From Trichinella spiralis (lineage: Eukaryota; Nematoda; Enoplea; Trichinellida; Trichinellidae), in the NCBI GenBank assembly GCA_000181795.3, contig CM012954.1, positions 1,575,833-1,639,832 on the forward strand: a DNA stretch of 64,000 nucleotides, written 5' to 3'. Position 1 is the first letter of the stretch. Each line of letters opens with the position of its first letter. Below are positions 1 through 12,520 of the stretch, in pieces. The position numbers and the translations under genes were made by a program. Below the pieces are notes generated by a model. That model saw only the letters and a list, made by a program, of their open reading frames with translations, did no database searches and was not told the DNA's origin.

Positions 1-2934
1 GGTGAAAATTTTTTACGCAAGCTAAACTCGTCAGTGGAAGAATTGAACCGTGGACGTCTTGAAACGCGACTCCGTCGTTCATTCAATATGCAAACATGGC
101 ACAAGCTTTTGTTTCATGCCAAAAATGTGCACGCGGCAACCTTTGGCAGCTTTATCAACAGACCCAGGGCACGTTTGGCCATTTTGCAACGCAATATCCG
201 ACCGGGTCGTCGACGTTTTCACAATTGAAATTGCAATTGTCAATTTTTCAATTCAATTTTCACCTTGATATTTCTAGCTTTGTTTGTTTAAAGCATGCTG
301 GTTTTTATTCTTTTCCGAGGAAGTGCAAAAATTCCATTTCCAATTATTCCCACCAAAAAAGGAAGAAGATTCACGTCCAAGCACAGTCGGCGGCTATGCT
401 GGGTTCTAGCAAAGAACAGATTATATTTGGTTCAACAGTATTTTTCAAAAGTCTATTTAAACTGAGACATAAGTGTGGAATAATAATTAATTTTTACTTA
501 AAAAATAATTACTTTTAAGAATTATTCTTAACCGTTATTTTTTTACGATAGCGCCAATTGTGCTAATTAGGTATTCAAAAAGAAAACTGTTTCTTAAAAA
601 ATAAAATAAATCAATATTACTATTTTTTAAATTAAAAAATAAAAATTTTTTTAATCGGGATCATTTCAGTTTTTTTAAATGAATGAAAATAGTTCATCAG
701 CAACAATTAATTGCTTTTCAACAATTGCTCAGTATGGATGTTTATCAAAGTAAATAAATTTTCAATTAAAAATTAACCATGCGGTAAATACTAAAGAATA
801 AAAAAATTTTTTTCTTTTCTCATTATCATGTGATAATTGAATTTATCAATCAAGTTGATTAATGAATACAGTAAAAATTTACTGTAAATAAATGTAATTC
901 AAAAAAAGAAGAGTCAGTGGCCACGTAGCGTTTTTGAAAAAGTGTCTGTTCAATTTTCAATGTACCAAATGTCGAGTATGCAGGTGCGTGAATGTGTCCC
1001 GATTTCGCAGTTCATCATTTGCCATTCAACAGCGTTCGTTTTCCAAATTTATTCATACCAAAGCGAGTAAGTATGGAAAAATTAACAAAGCGTTGCTATT
1101 AATAATTACGGTCAATTATTTGTCATTATGATCGATTAAAATTTCAAAAATGTCTCACTTAATTAGGTCAAAAAATGAACTAAAAAATGTCAAATTTATT
1201 TTTGATTGTATTCACTGATTAGAGATGATAAATTTGGTAATGTTTTTTTGGTGAATAAGCGAAGAAGGGGAAATATTAATTTTTCATTCAATTATTGATG
1301 CGTTGGGATGTTTGGGTTGAAGATCAAATTTCTTGACCGTTTCGGCGGGACAAGATGTTTCTTGTCTTGCTTGTCTTCTTCCTCTGAGTTGGATCTGGTG
1401 AATATGTTTTACAAGACAATTGTCAATTTTATTGCGACAACGCTGACACTTTCGGCTCGTTGCTTCTGCACAGACGGCTCGCACCGTTCACTTCATCATT
1501 CACTAGACGATTACGGGCTTGGATAAAATCCGATTTTGATACGCTTGTTTGGCAACAATTTGTCCTACCCGACCCGGCTCATCCAACTGGAAACTGCCCG
1601 GCACCTGTCCACTGTAGCCCACTCTTTTTCTTTATATACACATACATACATGCATGTATGTATTTTTTGAAATTCAAATTACAACGCCACGTGGGCGGGG
1701 TCTAGCTATGGCTCGTCCTTCATTTGGTCGACGATGACCGTTTGTTGGCCATTACGACCTGACAGCTGCAGTGCGACAATTAGCCGTCTATGAATAACGA
1801 CCGGAAGATGCTTGTGATCGATCGGTAGACATTTCTGTAACATGGCAACTGATCAATGCCGAGCCAGTTCATGAAAAACTTTCATTCTATAGCAAATGTT
1901 ATTTTTACCGTTTGTTCTGTTCTGGTCTGTAGTAAAATTCATTTGCCTACAGCTTCGTGAAAATTATTCAAATCTGTACAATTTTCACAACATCTGCCTG
2001 CTGTCATTTGCGTATTTTACAATTCGTTCTAGTGGTACAAAATGAGCAATAGTTGCAAATCGTTATTTTATGCGATTATGTTACAATATTCAATATCTCT
2101 AATTGGCTAATGTTGAGCGTTTCATATTATTAATTATTCCAAAGTCAACATCTGTCGCATCTTTTTGATCATTGTCGATTGAATATAATTGGAAGGGGTG
2201 GGGAAAGAGGAGGAAAATCAAAAAATTATGAAAATGCATAAAAAACCGGTCCTTTGTTCAAGTGGGCGTTGTTGTTGTAGTTGCCAGCCCAGCCAGTAGT
2301 AGTGATAGCAGTGTGCAGCATTCCAAAAAGTAAATTGTCAGTCGTATCATGACGGTTGCTGCTGACCCGTCTGGTGATGATTGGAATTTTTTGAGCATTT
2401 TAACTGAGAATCAGCGTGCGTTGGTTGGTTGGTTGTTGTTTCTTTTGGCGTTTGGAAATTTGAATAATAATAAAAAACTTGATTTTCACTTTCATCACCA
2501 ATCATCGATTACCATCGACTGACTTGTCGGCCAAAAGTGAACCGCGGAATTGAGTGGGCGGCTTGGGGGTGAAAAGTGTTCAACGGTTGTGTGTGATTGG
2601 TCAATTGTCGGCCAAGGTGCCCGTCCGGCTACAGCGCACGTCACCTGGGCGACCGACCGCGCCGCAGCTCATTGCTTATTCCGGACCGATTGTGCATGCG
2701 CTTGCTTGTCCAAGGGGAAAAAGCGCTTCTGCTTTTCAGGCGATGATAAATTAATTCACTGTCGGCTTAATTGTCGCTTGTTGTTCGAAATTACAGAATC
2801 GACCTTGATTATAATAGAGTCCGACTGCGGTTGTCCAGATTCGTCATCTTTTGCCTGTTTGTTTGTTTGTTTGTTTTCATTGGCTTTTCATCTTTTCTGT
2901 GTGTTTTTCCTCTTCATCCCTCTGGTACGGATCC
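1..2934. other. No confident gene; AT-rich intergenic or intronic DNA
   Basis: Short open frames occur on both strands (for example near 96-518 and 1308-1705), but none has a recognisable domain, a consistent splice chain or a coding-like composition. GC content rises around 1.3-1.8 kb and 2.5-3.2 kb, which could mark 5' untranslated exons of a gene that continues to the right. No RNA gene was recognised. Confidence 0.5.
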
Positions 2935-3996
2935 ATGACCATCGTACCGAATCTGCTCACTGTAAGATTTGTCGGTCCGGCCTCAGTGCTTGGACCCTTG
3001 TTGGCAAGTCGACTGGGCCACTTGCAACGTGCCAAATCCGAACAAGTGCCAGATGACCAAGGGATTTCTTCTTGCCAGTCGGCTTTGTGCTCTTTGCACG
3101 TCTACTCTGAATCGTATTGTTGGTGCTTGTGCTTCGGGGCTTGCCTTAGGCGGAGGTATCGTCCGGCACGTTGCCGTTCAACGTCCAACAACGACCATTA
3201 TTCATTTCATTTGCTCGCCCACTTTCTGCTCCTTTCGTTGGCCATTGTAGCGCGTAAGTGAAACGAATAATTTTATTTCGTTTATTTGTTTGTTTTTTCT
3301 TCCTCTTCTTCTTCTGTTATATCATTTATTTTAAACTTTCTCGTATGTGGAGATATTTTATTCAAATTTTTTCAATGCTCTGAACTTTTGGAATGCGCTG
3401 GCGTAGCAGGAATTTTTTCTGCTCATTTCGATCCATATAATAGATTGACAGCTTTCATGCTTTGTGTCTGTCTACCAATTGTATTTCAAAGTAAATAACA
3501 ATTGATTCGATGAGTCAGAAGAATTGAAAATGACAAAACCTTTACAAAACTGTGAGCACCCCTTCTAATGATCTATTTAATTGTCATTTTGACATTTTTT
3601 TAAATTTTTATTTCCCTATGAAAGTTTGCTTAGTTGGTTGAGAAGTTTTGTTGAAAAATAGTCTCCTTTTCACGCAAGCGACGGTAACGAAGCGTGTCAA
3701 GAAGTTGGCCTTCTTCTGCCAAGTAGAAATAATGAAAAAATAAAATAAATAAATTAATATATCTATCTATCTATCTATCATCACTGGATGACCGTGTTGT
3801 TGATTGGTTAACCTTTAATTTTAAATTGTTCGTTGTTAATAGTTGTCACTTTGCATTTTTTCAGACCTGTACAGATCGTTAGCCGTCTACATTCTGGGTG
3901 CCGAGAGAAGAAGTTTGTGGTTTTTCCAATCGCCTCCACTATTTTTAACCCTTGTATTATACTTTGGATGGTCGTGGCAGTTTGTCAAAGTGGTCG
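2935..3996 (+). CDS. Speculative two-exon membrane-protein fragment
   Basis: Exon A (2935-3253) starts at an ATG and ends in phase 1 at a good GTAAGTG donor. Exon B (3865-3996) begins after TTTTTTCAG, stays open in the matching phase and ends at another GTAAGTG donor. The joined reading has a hydrophobic stretch (LLAHFLLLSLAIVA) across the junction and a second one in exon B (PPLFLTLVLYFGWSW), so it would be a membrane protein. No later exon was found in the required phase and the product is not recognised. Much of exon A is Cys/Arg-rich and may be untranslated. Exon B is the better supported part. Confidence 0.22.
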
Positions 3997-4688
3997 GTAA
4001 GTGAACAGCATTCTTCTTGTAAATGCCATTTCATTCTCTCTTTCTCCGCGCGAGATATTCTTTTTCCAAATTAGCTGGCTTGTTGTTTGTGTTGCATTTT
4101 TGTGTAAGGTAGACGCGTCTTTTGTGTACACTGGTAGGCGCAGTCCGGGCTCCATTAGTACCGGAAGGTGCTTTGTCGGCTGGCACTAGTTACAAGTTTG
4201 TCCATGAGAAGCCTTTTGGGTGGCTGTGATCACAATAGGCTCTTTCCTCGTTGTTTACTCGCTGGCTCGCAAACAAGCCTGTCAAATCTATAACCTTTAT
4301 GTTAGCTTTATGAGGGCCAAGGGCTGGTGACAATTTGTCGGTCCAGCTAATGTTTACTCACGTCTTTGCCAGCCCGCCGACGGTGGTCTTGTATTAATAG
4401 AATCTGCCCCCTGCCCTTGACACTGACATCATCTTGTTTTGATATTTTTATCAAAAATATTTTTTTACATCAAATTTTGACCACAGTGTCTGTCTGTCTG
4501 TTTGTCTGTATGTCAGCTTGCAACTAGCTTCCACTGCTATTTCGGATGTTTGCTGAGCGAACGGCAGGAAAGTGTGTGTGTAGGTGTTTATTGCAAACGT
4601 TTGATTTTTCAATCAAATCGAGAACGTCTCTCTGGATGACGTTATCAATTTACTGCTGCTTTGCTTGAAAAGGACGTGGGCGGCGGCT

Positions 4689-4713
4689 GTGGTGGTGGTG
4701 GTGGTGGTGGTGG
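4689..4713. repeat. (GGT)n microsatellite
   Basis: About eight GGT units in non-coding sequence. Confidence 0.9.
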
Positions 4714-5582
4714 AAAAATTTTTCAAAAAATAGCCAACCGATGAATATATTTTCAAAAATGAATTATTCGTTCGTCATTCTATTGAAATTTTGTAAAAGA
4801 GAAAAAAAGAAGAGCTACACTAATTTCACCTGTCAGCTGTATATTTTTTTGTTGCTCTGCTGCCATTATTATTTCAACATGCGGTCAATTTTAAACATTC
4901 GACGACTAGCCGTGTGACGTGGAAAAAGCATTTCAATGTCTCTCGACAGCTGAATGGAATAATTTCTGCCAACTCCGCTTGTATTTATTATTAGTTTTGC
5001 AAGTGTGATGAAAAAATTCCAACTACAACAGCACATTTCTACTCTGCTGAACTTTTCGCTTGATTTCAAAGTGATCATCAGAAAATTTGCATATTGCTCC
5101 GTGAATAATTGATTGTTCAGTGGAATAATTGGTGATGTTGAGCAGACGTTTGCTGACGTTTTTATTTGCAATCTGCTGCATCGGCAATGCGGACGTTGGT
5201 TTTGCAAGTGAAAATAGCTTCTGGTACGACGTAGCAATCCGATGCAATTATTTCCTCATCTTCACCGGTGCAGTTGCTGTTGGTAAAATGAAATAACGAA
5301 TATTGTCCGACAAGAATTTTTTTTATCCCCTCTCCTTCCCATTCTACCGCGTATGGACACGTAGTCAATTTCCGCTTTGCGAGGAAAATTGCGCTTTTCA
5401 TCATGCTCCATCCTCTACCCACTCTGTCTAGAATGTCAGGAAATTGACCCACGGTGGCGTGCTAGTTTTCCATTTTTGACCAGCAATAAATTTTTCCACA
5501 AAACTGGACCATTTTCCTCTAATGAATAGGGAAGTGTCGACAAGCTCTGACAGTGATGCTTTACAAAGCTTTTCCAAAATGG

Positions 5583-5608
5583 CATATATATATATAGAGA
5601 GAGAGAGG
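5583..5608. repeat. (TA)n then (GA)n microsatellite
   Basis: About seven TA dinucleotides run directly into about seven GA dinucleotides. Confidence 0.9.
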
Positions 5609-7785
5609 ACCTTGATGGGAGGTTGGTTAACTTTTTTTTTCTGATCTGTGAGAAATTATCACACAGAAAGGCCAACTTGAATTGATATGGAAAAATATCT
5701 TCCCATTTTTTTCATAATTTCAAAAAAAGTAAAAAGAACAATCAACTTTTTTCAAAAAATGTGATGCCATTCAAACTTTGTATATGAGTAGTGGATTTTT
5801 TTCTCTTGAAATCGAAGGTGACAAACAATTTGCTCCAAGGTATATGACCTTTGCTCGTTATAATTCACCAATTTTTTATATATTTCGTGTAACATTTAAA
5901 TGACAGCCGGTCGTTTATTTATTTTTTTTCAAACGTCAAATTTACCGAACAAACTCGACTACTGTTTTGTGTTATCTTTCCCATTAGCCTAATTTGTGAA
6001 ATTTCTCGACAATTGCTTACTTGACCATCTTATTTATTTATTGATGAAAAAAGGTGACGTTGCAATTATTCATTTCGACTCTATTTGGATATTTCAATTC
6101 GTCTATTTTTTCCATAATATCAAGCTGCATAAGCAAGTGTGAATAAGTTGACTTGTTCGTTAATGATAATAATAACTGCATATTTACTTTTACTGTTGTT
6201 AATATCTGTTAAGCTTGCGTTTTGAGATTGAGGGTCAAAAGAAGAAGAAAGAAAAAAATAGTATCTATATAATTCGGTCACTGTCATTTGCCAGGTGACA
6301 ACGAAGCCACGCGCGCTGTTTGATGAGCTCCGTTGATAAGTTGGCTTTTTTTGTTGTATGCTACCAAATTAAAGCCGTGAAGTGAAAGCCTCCGGGGGAA
6401 TGGACAGTTGAGCAGCTGTCGGCCGGTGAAGGTTTTTGGTTCTTTTTTTAGCCAGACCGACAGATGCTTGCTGAAAATTATTTCAAAAAATAATATAATG
6501 TAAAATAAAAAGACAACAACACCGACCAGCTTGTCGACCGACCAATATCTGACCCTTGTTTTAAGCAATAGCAAATGATGAAAGCACAAAAATATATACA
6601 TATATATATATATCATCATCTGAAACGCGTTTTCTCCATGGTTGAGTTTTTCTTCTTCTTCCTCTACTTCTTATCATCGAGGTTCATCATTTAGGATAAG
6701 CTTGATGCTAATCCTGTTGCCAAACCAGCCGGCGTTGATACTCTGCGCAGGTGACCGGTGTTGTTAGCATTAATTTTCTCTGTCCACTTGATGAATTGTA
6801 AAAATTCAAAAATTTTTCTTCTCCACATACTTTTCACTTTTTAATATTCAAAATTGCTATTCTCCAACTGAACAAATAAACATGCTTGAAAAAGGGGGAT
6901 TTATGTTTATTTTAAAAACAAAAACCACTTTGAATATGCTGCCCTTGTGACCTCGACTTGGTTTGCTCTTTTTTCCTCAGGTTAAATGAACCGAGCCTTG
7001 TTTGTACGCCATTTGTCATCATTGTTAGCTTCTTGCTTGGCTGCTTCACGAATTGCAATTTTTCTTCACAAATCACCTTTTCATCTTTTCGTTTGTTCAT
7101 ATTTATATATATATTTTTTTCATTGCCGGGCAGAAATTCAATAATTGCTGTGCACATGCAGTTGGCCGGTGATTAAGCCGGTCGGCTGGGTTTTGGGGTT
7201 CTCTTTAGCAAGCTAAGAAGGGTCCCGGAAGCCGGCCGGAAACACGTCAATTAAGACCAAAATGGCTACATTGGCCGGCTTGTTGAAAGCCACGGCCAGG
7301 TGTCTTCGGCGCCCATTACGAGCTCCTATAGTGACCGAGAAATGGTTATTATTGACCTTTTCTCACTCCCGGAGACGTTCAAAATTTTACTCATACACAA
7401 GGGACAATGTGAAATTGAAATTTTTATTTGTTTTGGGTTTTTTATTTATTTTTAGAATGTTTAATTGTTAATAATTGTATATTTTTAAGTTTAATTTACA
7501 ATCATCGAATGAATAAGATGAAATACTTTCAATTGCCCCTGCTTTTATTTAACAAACAAGAAAAGCGATAGATAAAAATTGCATTTTATTTTATCTCTGT
7601 AAACACACACTGCTGACGCATATATTTGTATTTGCTGTGTGTCTGTGTGCTGTAAAATTTCAACAATAGAACAAACACAATTAGTAATTAGTCATCTTGA
7701 ATTTCAATATATTTTTTTCTTTTGAATTAAAAATTGTTCAGTGAAATTAAAATCAAATAATTTGTTGTTAATGTTGATATTTTAG

Positions 7786-8463
7786 AAAGTTGCTCGACAC
7801 GACCGTCACCGAAGCATTGGGTGGTCAGGCCACCACTGAGCACTTATCTACTTCGGGAAAATTGCACTGAAGATTACGCTGCCTTGTACTGCCTCAACGA
7901 TGGCATTTGTTTCAGAACGAAAGTTACTGATACTTTTATATTCAGTTGCGAGTCAGTATATTATTTATTCATTTACTTAATTAATTCATTAATTAACAAA
8001 ATAATTTCAAGGTGCCAACCAGGCTGGTACGGGCAACGTTGTGAATATCAAGACACAGGTGACCGTTATTTGCCGGTACAACAACGCGTCGAAGTAGCTG
8101 GTATTGCTGGCTCTGTAACGGTGTTGATTATCATTGTCATCTTTGTCTCGGTGGTATTGTACATTTATTATCGGCGTCGAAGAATCAGCGACACCATGCA
8201 AACATCGCCAGTCATTTCCTATTGCCATGCTTGTGACATGCCCATTCGGCAGTTGTGTAGCGGTATTGCATCTAGCAAAGTATATACACATTTTTTGGAG
8301 GGGGGATATATTATTTATGTTTTCAAAAATTTCATTTTTCTTATATTTTCAGCCAAGAAGTCATGTAAAAAATGCACTTCGAACATCTGTCGACGTTGGT
8401 GATTCAGCGAATGCCAATCAGTGTGATAACCGCGAAGATGCAGCTGCACAGACTTTGGTTTAA
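7786..8463 (+). CDS. EGF-family ligand precursor, LIN-3/TGF-alpha-like (5' end missing)
   Basis: Three exons are visible: 7786-7952, 8012-8279 and 8353-8463 (TAA stop). All junctions are GT/AG and in phase. The reading contains one EGF module with six cysteines: C-x8-C-x5-C-x12-C-x-C-x8-C, ending CECQPGWYGQRCEY. The E codon of CEC is split by the 59-bp intron. A short spacer leads to one transmembrane helix (VAGIAGSVTVLIIIVIFVSV), a basic stop-transfer RRRR and a cytoplasmic tail of about 80 residues containing CHAC. One EGF module next to a membrane helix is the plan of EGFR ligands (LIN-3, Spitz, TGF-alpha), which are released by proteolysis. The signal-peptide exon upstream of 7786 was not found. 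A neuregulin-like or other single-EGF membrane protein is an alternative. Confidence 0.72.
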
Positions 8464-10113
8464 TAACGTTCTGAAGTCAAATTTTGCAACAACAACAACA
8501 ACAAAAACCAAGCTTACGAATGAAGAATCTCTTGCAAAAAAATCGACTTGTTGATGAACATTTCGATTTTTCCATAAAACGTGTTCAAAGATTGCTCCAA
8601 GCTAAAACTAGAAGTGGAAATTTTAAATTCTTCTTCTCCGCATCGCGGCTTCTTTATCCATCATCGATTTGGCTGCAGAATCATTTTTCTCAACCAATCC
8701 TTGCAAATTTGCTGGTATCCGTTTTCTCTTCTTGCTGACGTGTTTCTCCGTTCCCAAATAGCTTTCACGTGACATGATATTGCGAACTTGTGAACGCTGT
8801 TGAAAACAATTGGTTGGCCAAGATTTTCAGAGGGTGGATGGAAAACCAACAAACCGGCCGAAGCGATCGTTTTAATGCTAATTTTACATTTTACCACTGC
8901 GCCGCTTAAATCGAGCTAGTCAAATGGCATTAGCAGCACAAACGACGACATGTCAAAAAATTTCTTTTTCTTCCCCTTCATTTGTCTTCCTTTCTTTTCA
9001 GTGCATTTATTAAATTTTGAATTGAATGTATCTTTTTTCTTCTATTTTCTTTTTTGCCTCCACGCTTGAAAATTTCAATTCATTTCGCAATTTTCGCAAA
9101 TCTGAATGCTCGAATGCCAAAGTGCATTTCCATTCCGCATTTTCACTCAACGCCCGCGTGCTTATGGGTGGAAACATTTTCAAAAAAAGCGAAAATTAAA
9201 CTGCATCATGTGAAAACAATCGTACATTCACTTTAATTTTTATCAATTCTTCATCGACAAGCAAAAACTATTGAAAATCAATCAAAGGGTATTTCAAAAA
9301 ATTACCGCTACGCTTTTCTGTATCATAAAGTATATTAGATATTATAAATAATTTTCAAAGGCTTTAATGAACTTTCAAAAAAAGTTTAATTTTACTGTTT
9401 TACTTCACTTTTTAATTGTTTGATTAAACATACCTTTGTATCAGTATAATATCATACTGTAATAAGTTTTAAACAAAGCAACTGTTGCTTATTGTGTTGA
9501 CTTGTTGCGTTGGTTATATTAATGACAACTTCATGTTGTTTACTTGTTCAATTCTCATACTATATTTTGATTGTTTATGTTTATTGCAGCATTTTTATTC
9601 ATTCACTTTTGATTCAGTTTTAAACTTTGTATTTCTTTTGTTGTTATCTTGAAATGCTGTTCTATTCAGTCAATACAGTCAGTCAGTGATGCTATCGCTA
9701 GATTTGATTTATTTCTCATTCGTATTTCTGTTTGAAATGATTTTCTTCTTCAAGCAGCGTAGAACTGAATAGTGACACTGAAGCAAGTACAATTGACACT
9801 TTACCTTTCAATTTGACGTGGTAAAAAATTGTTTTCTCATGCAAAATTGAAAGCCCATTCTACTATAATCATCTTTATTTGCCACGCATCATTTTTTGTC
9901 TTGAAATTGATCACTTTTTTAAATTTTATTTTATATATATTTTTTAATGAAAATATTCAAAATTGAACTTTAATTTTATCGTTACTTAAAAAAATGTTTC
10001 ATATGAAACCTGACTTCAGTTAAATTATTTTCTACAGTACTCTTTCATTAATTTAATTGTATTTATATTGCTTTTCCAATTCTGGTGTTTGTTTGTTTGC
10101 CGTTTCAGAACAG
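8464..10113. other. No gene seen
   Basis: AT-rich sequence. The first part is the 3' untranslated region of the EGF-ligand gene. A poly-pyrimidine tract ending TTTCAG at 10103-10108 is probably the acceptor of a 5' untranslated exon of the next gene. Confidence 0.5.
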
Positions 10114-11300
10114 ATGTCAGCTAGTACAAGTCAGAATAAGATTTCTGGTTCGGGAATAGTATGTCGGGTTGAGGAGTCGTTTGCATTTATTTCTTCCAAA
10201 CGATACGGCTCCATTTACGTACCCGGCAGTGTAATGATCGTCGAAGGCGACGACAGCCACGGAGATTCGGCGATTTCTTCGAAACTTCGAGTCGACGATG
10301 TTGTCCACTTTAAAGCGATCAACCAATTCGGTCCCAAAGATTGCCAGTGGATGGCGGTTTCGTTGAAGAAGAGCGCCAAACAAGCGTTGGCCAACAGTTC
10401 ACTTCCTTCGATCATTTCCAATCAAATTGGCCTGATAGTCGACATTCATGACCGAACGATGTTCATTTACAATGAAACTTATGGAGAAATTTATTATCCA
10501 TTGGGTGCTCATTTGGCATATTTGCAAGAGCTGAAAATGGGAAGCGAGGAAGTTGTTTATGCATCTTTTATGGAAACTTTTTACAACAATCAGACTGTTT
10601 TATTTAATGCGGTACGTCAGACGGAAGTGAACGATTGTGCATACGTTGCGACGGCTGTGTGGCCTGCCAATGAGCAGATCACTGGCGAAATGAGTAAGGT
10701 TTCATTTTTTTTATTTTCAAAAGCAGCAATTGCAGCAGTGTTTCTATGTTTTTTTTTTCTGTTTTATTCACAGATGTGATGAGTGAAATTGGTAATATTG
10801 TGAAATTGTCGTCACATTATGGCTACATTTTGTCCGAATCATTGGGTCGAGTGTTCTTTTCCATTTCCAATTGTGAAAATTACACGTCGCCAGAGTTGAC
10901 GTTGTTCGATTTGTTCGAAGTGAATGATTTGGTGCATTTCAATCCAATGAAGCAGCCAGAAATGAACGGCTGCAACTGGAGAGCGTTGAATGTGATGAAA
11001 TTCAAGTTCGCGGCCGAAGAAAACCCACTGTGGGATAATGTTGTACAGGATTACCAATTTGAGAACGACCAATTTTCCATTTCCAATTCCAATGCAACAG
11101 TGCTTGTCGATGTAGAAAATTCGAAACCACCCAAAACAACAGTTGACAAAGCTTGTCAAACTGTCACACCACCAGAAATGTTCCTTTTGAAAGCGGTTAC
11201 TGCTGATCCGACATTTTATATGGAATTGTATCGCAATTTTCCTCATCTTATGAAATTTATCGATAAAGCTTGTTTTCAATATTTCTTGTGCTGGTATTGA
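10114..11300 (+). CDS. Protein with three cold-shock-like beta-barrel repeats, unknown family
   Basis: Two exons, 10114-10693 and 10774-11300, joined in phase 1 by an 80-bp intron, give 368 residues. The start is the first ATG after a TTTCAG acceptor. Three related modules of about 75-90 residues are visible. Each opens with a pattern like GxIVxVxxxxGYI or AFI, has a short GxIYxP or GRVFF strand, then an acidic stretch leading to VxDxVHFxAxxQ, and ends NxCxWxAxxV. Modules 1 and 3 are closest (DDVVHFKAINQFGPKDCQW against NDLVHFNPMKQPEMNGCNW); module 2 is more diverged. This resembles tandem cold-shock/S1-like OB folds, so RNA binding is plausible. The last ~70 residues are a different segment with an ELYRNFPHLMKFIDKAC motif, possibly helical. 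I do not recognise a named orthologue. Confidence 0.75.
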
Positions 11301-12033
11301 TGATCAAAACGAACAAACAATTAATTTTTTATTATAGAAATTGAATTTGATTCGTCCAGAAAAACATGTTTCAGAATTTTATTCTCTTTTAATTATGAAA
11401 ATTGACATGACAATGACTAAACTTGCAGAAATAGTTTAAATGGATGAATGAAAGGTGGTGGCTTTTGTCAATTCTGACATCTCAGCTGTTTACAGATGTA
11501 AAGTTGAAAATTTCATAATTTTGAAAATGCTCGAACAAACTTTTCAACAATTTTGAAATTCAACTCTGCTCGACAGGTATAATTTTCAACCTTGTTTCAT
11601 TTGTAATGTTTCGTTTACAACGTCAACAAAACACTGAGGTATTTATTGTTTTAATTTGTAGCTAAAAATTAATATTTATTTTCACATTGTAATCATGTTT
11701 ATCATTTTGAATTTGAAATTCAAATTTAAAAAAAAAAGTGGTCTAATTATATTAGAAAATTTGAATTCAATAAGTGATGCTCAGGTTGAGTTTGAATTGG
11801 ATGCGACATTTTTGACGATTCGCGCGCTTCAATCGATGCTAATAACGTTCGGTCGACACAATTCGAAGCGTGCGCTTGGATTATTATTGATCGTAGCCGT
11901 CGATTTTCGTCCACAAAGCATTCACACATTCGAGTTGGAGTTTCGTCACAGCGCGCCGTGGTTGGCTTTCAATTGATCAGCAAACCCTCGCACAAGAAGC
12001 GTCCGATTGTCTAGACTTTTTACTGCCACCAAA
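11301..12033. other. Intergenic; one unsupported open frame
   Basis: The frame at 11695-11976 (LELDATFLTIRALQSMLITF region) has no recognisable domain. An overlapping antisense frame of similar length argues that it is chance. It could be a 5' exon of the small secreted-peptide gene that follows, but no suitable donor was found. Confidence 0.4.
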
Positions 12034-12520
12034 ATGGGTAAGTGATGCAAAAAGTACCTGCCATCTTTTATACGGTGTTCTGTAGAAAGAACTGGTTGCA
12101 CTCTTATTTTATTTTCATTTTTATTACACGTGACAAGATGTTCAAATCGTTCAGAAATATTGACCCGTTGTTTGTTGCAACCAGCTGCACCGGTTGCCAC
12201 TTTGTTGTGCAGCATTAAATGCTTGCTTTGTTGCAATTTACTTTTAACATATTCGTTATTGAAAACAAACAGACTTATCGACGGATTTATGAATCAATAA
12301 TGGTGTTTGTTTTTGTTTTGTTGAAGGTTTATCCCAAGTGTTTCTTCGACTTATTTCTGCCATTGTCTCCAGTTTAATCAGCCTGATCTGTATACTGGTT
12401 CCGATGGCCGCTTTGTCGCAAGGAATCTGCCGTGGTTGTACGACCGTGCACAACAGCGTGATGAATTTGATCAACAACAAACCTCGCCGTAAGCTCATGT
12501 TCAACCATTGCACTAATTAG
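12034..12520 (+). CDS. Small secreted peptide with CxxC...C spacing (possible half-saposin)
   Basis: Exon 1 (12034-12037) is only ATG plus one base, before a GTAAGTG donor. Exon 2 (12327-12520) continues in phase 1 after TTGAAG and ends at TAG, giving 65 residues. The N-terminus is a strong signal sequence (hydrophobic core LISAIVSSLISLICILVPMA). The mature part has CRGC, then TTVHNSVMNLINN, then a final NHC. C-x2-C followed about 22 residues later by C resembles the first half of a saposin-B domain (surfactant/saposin/amoebapore fold). A second good donor (CGCC|GTAAGC near 12490) lies within exon 2, so a longer protein with more exons is possible, but I found no continuation. It lies upstream of the reticulon on the same strand. 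Confidence 0.42.

Larger units (their letters stand above)
3997..7785. other. No confident gene; simple repeats and AT-rich DNA
   Basis: This stretch holds a (CTAT)n run just to its left (3759-3779), a (GGT)n run at 4689-4713 and a TA/GA run at 5583-5608. Open frames here are short and unsupported. An ATG-initiated frame at 7262-7471 lies in a locally GC-richer patch and could be a first exon of the EGF-ligand gene that follows, but no phase-matched donor was established. Confidence 0.45.
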
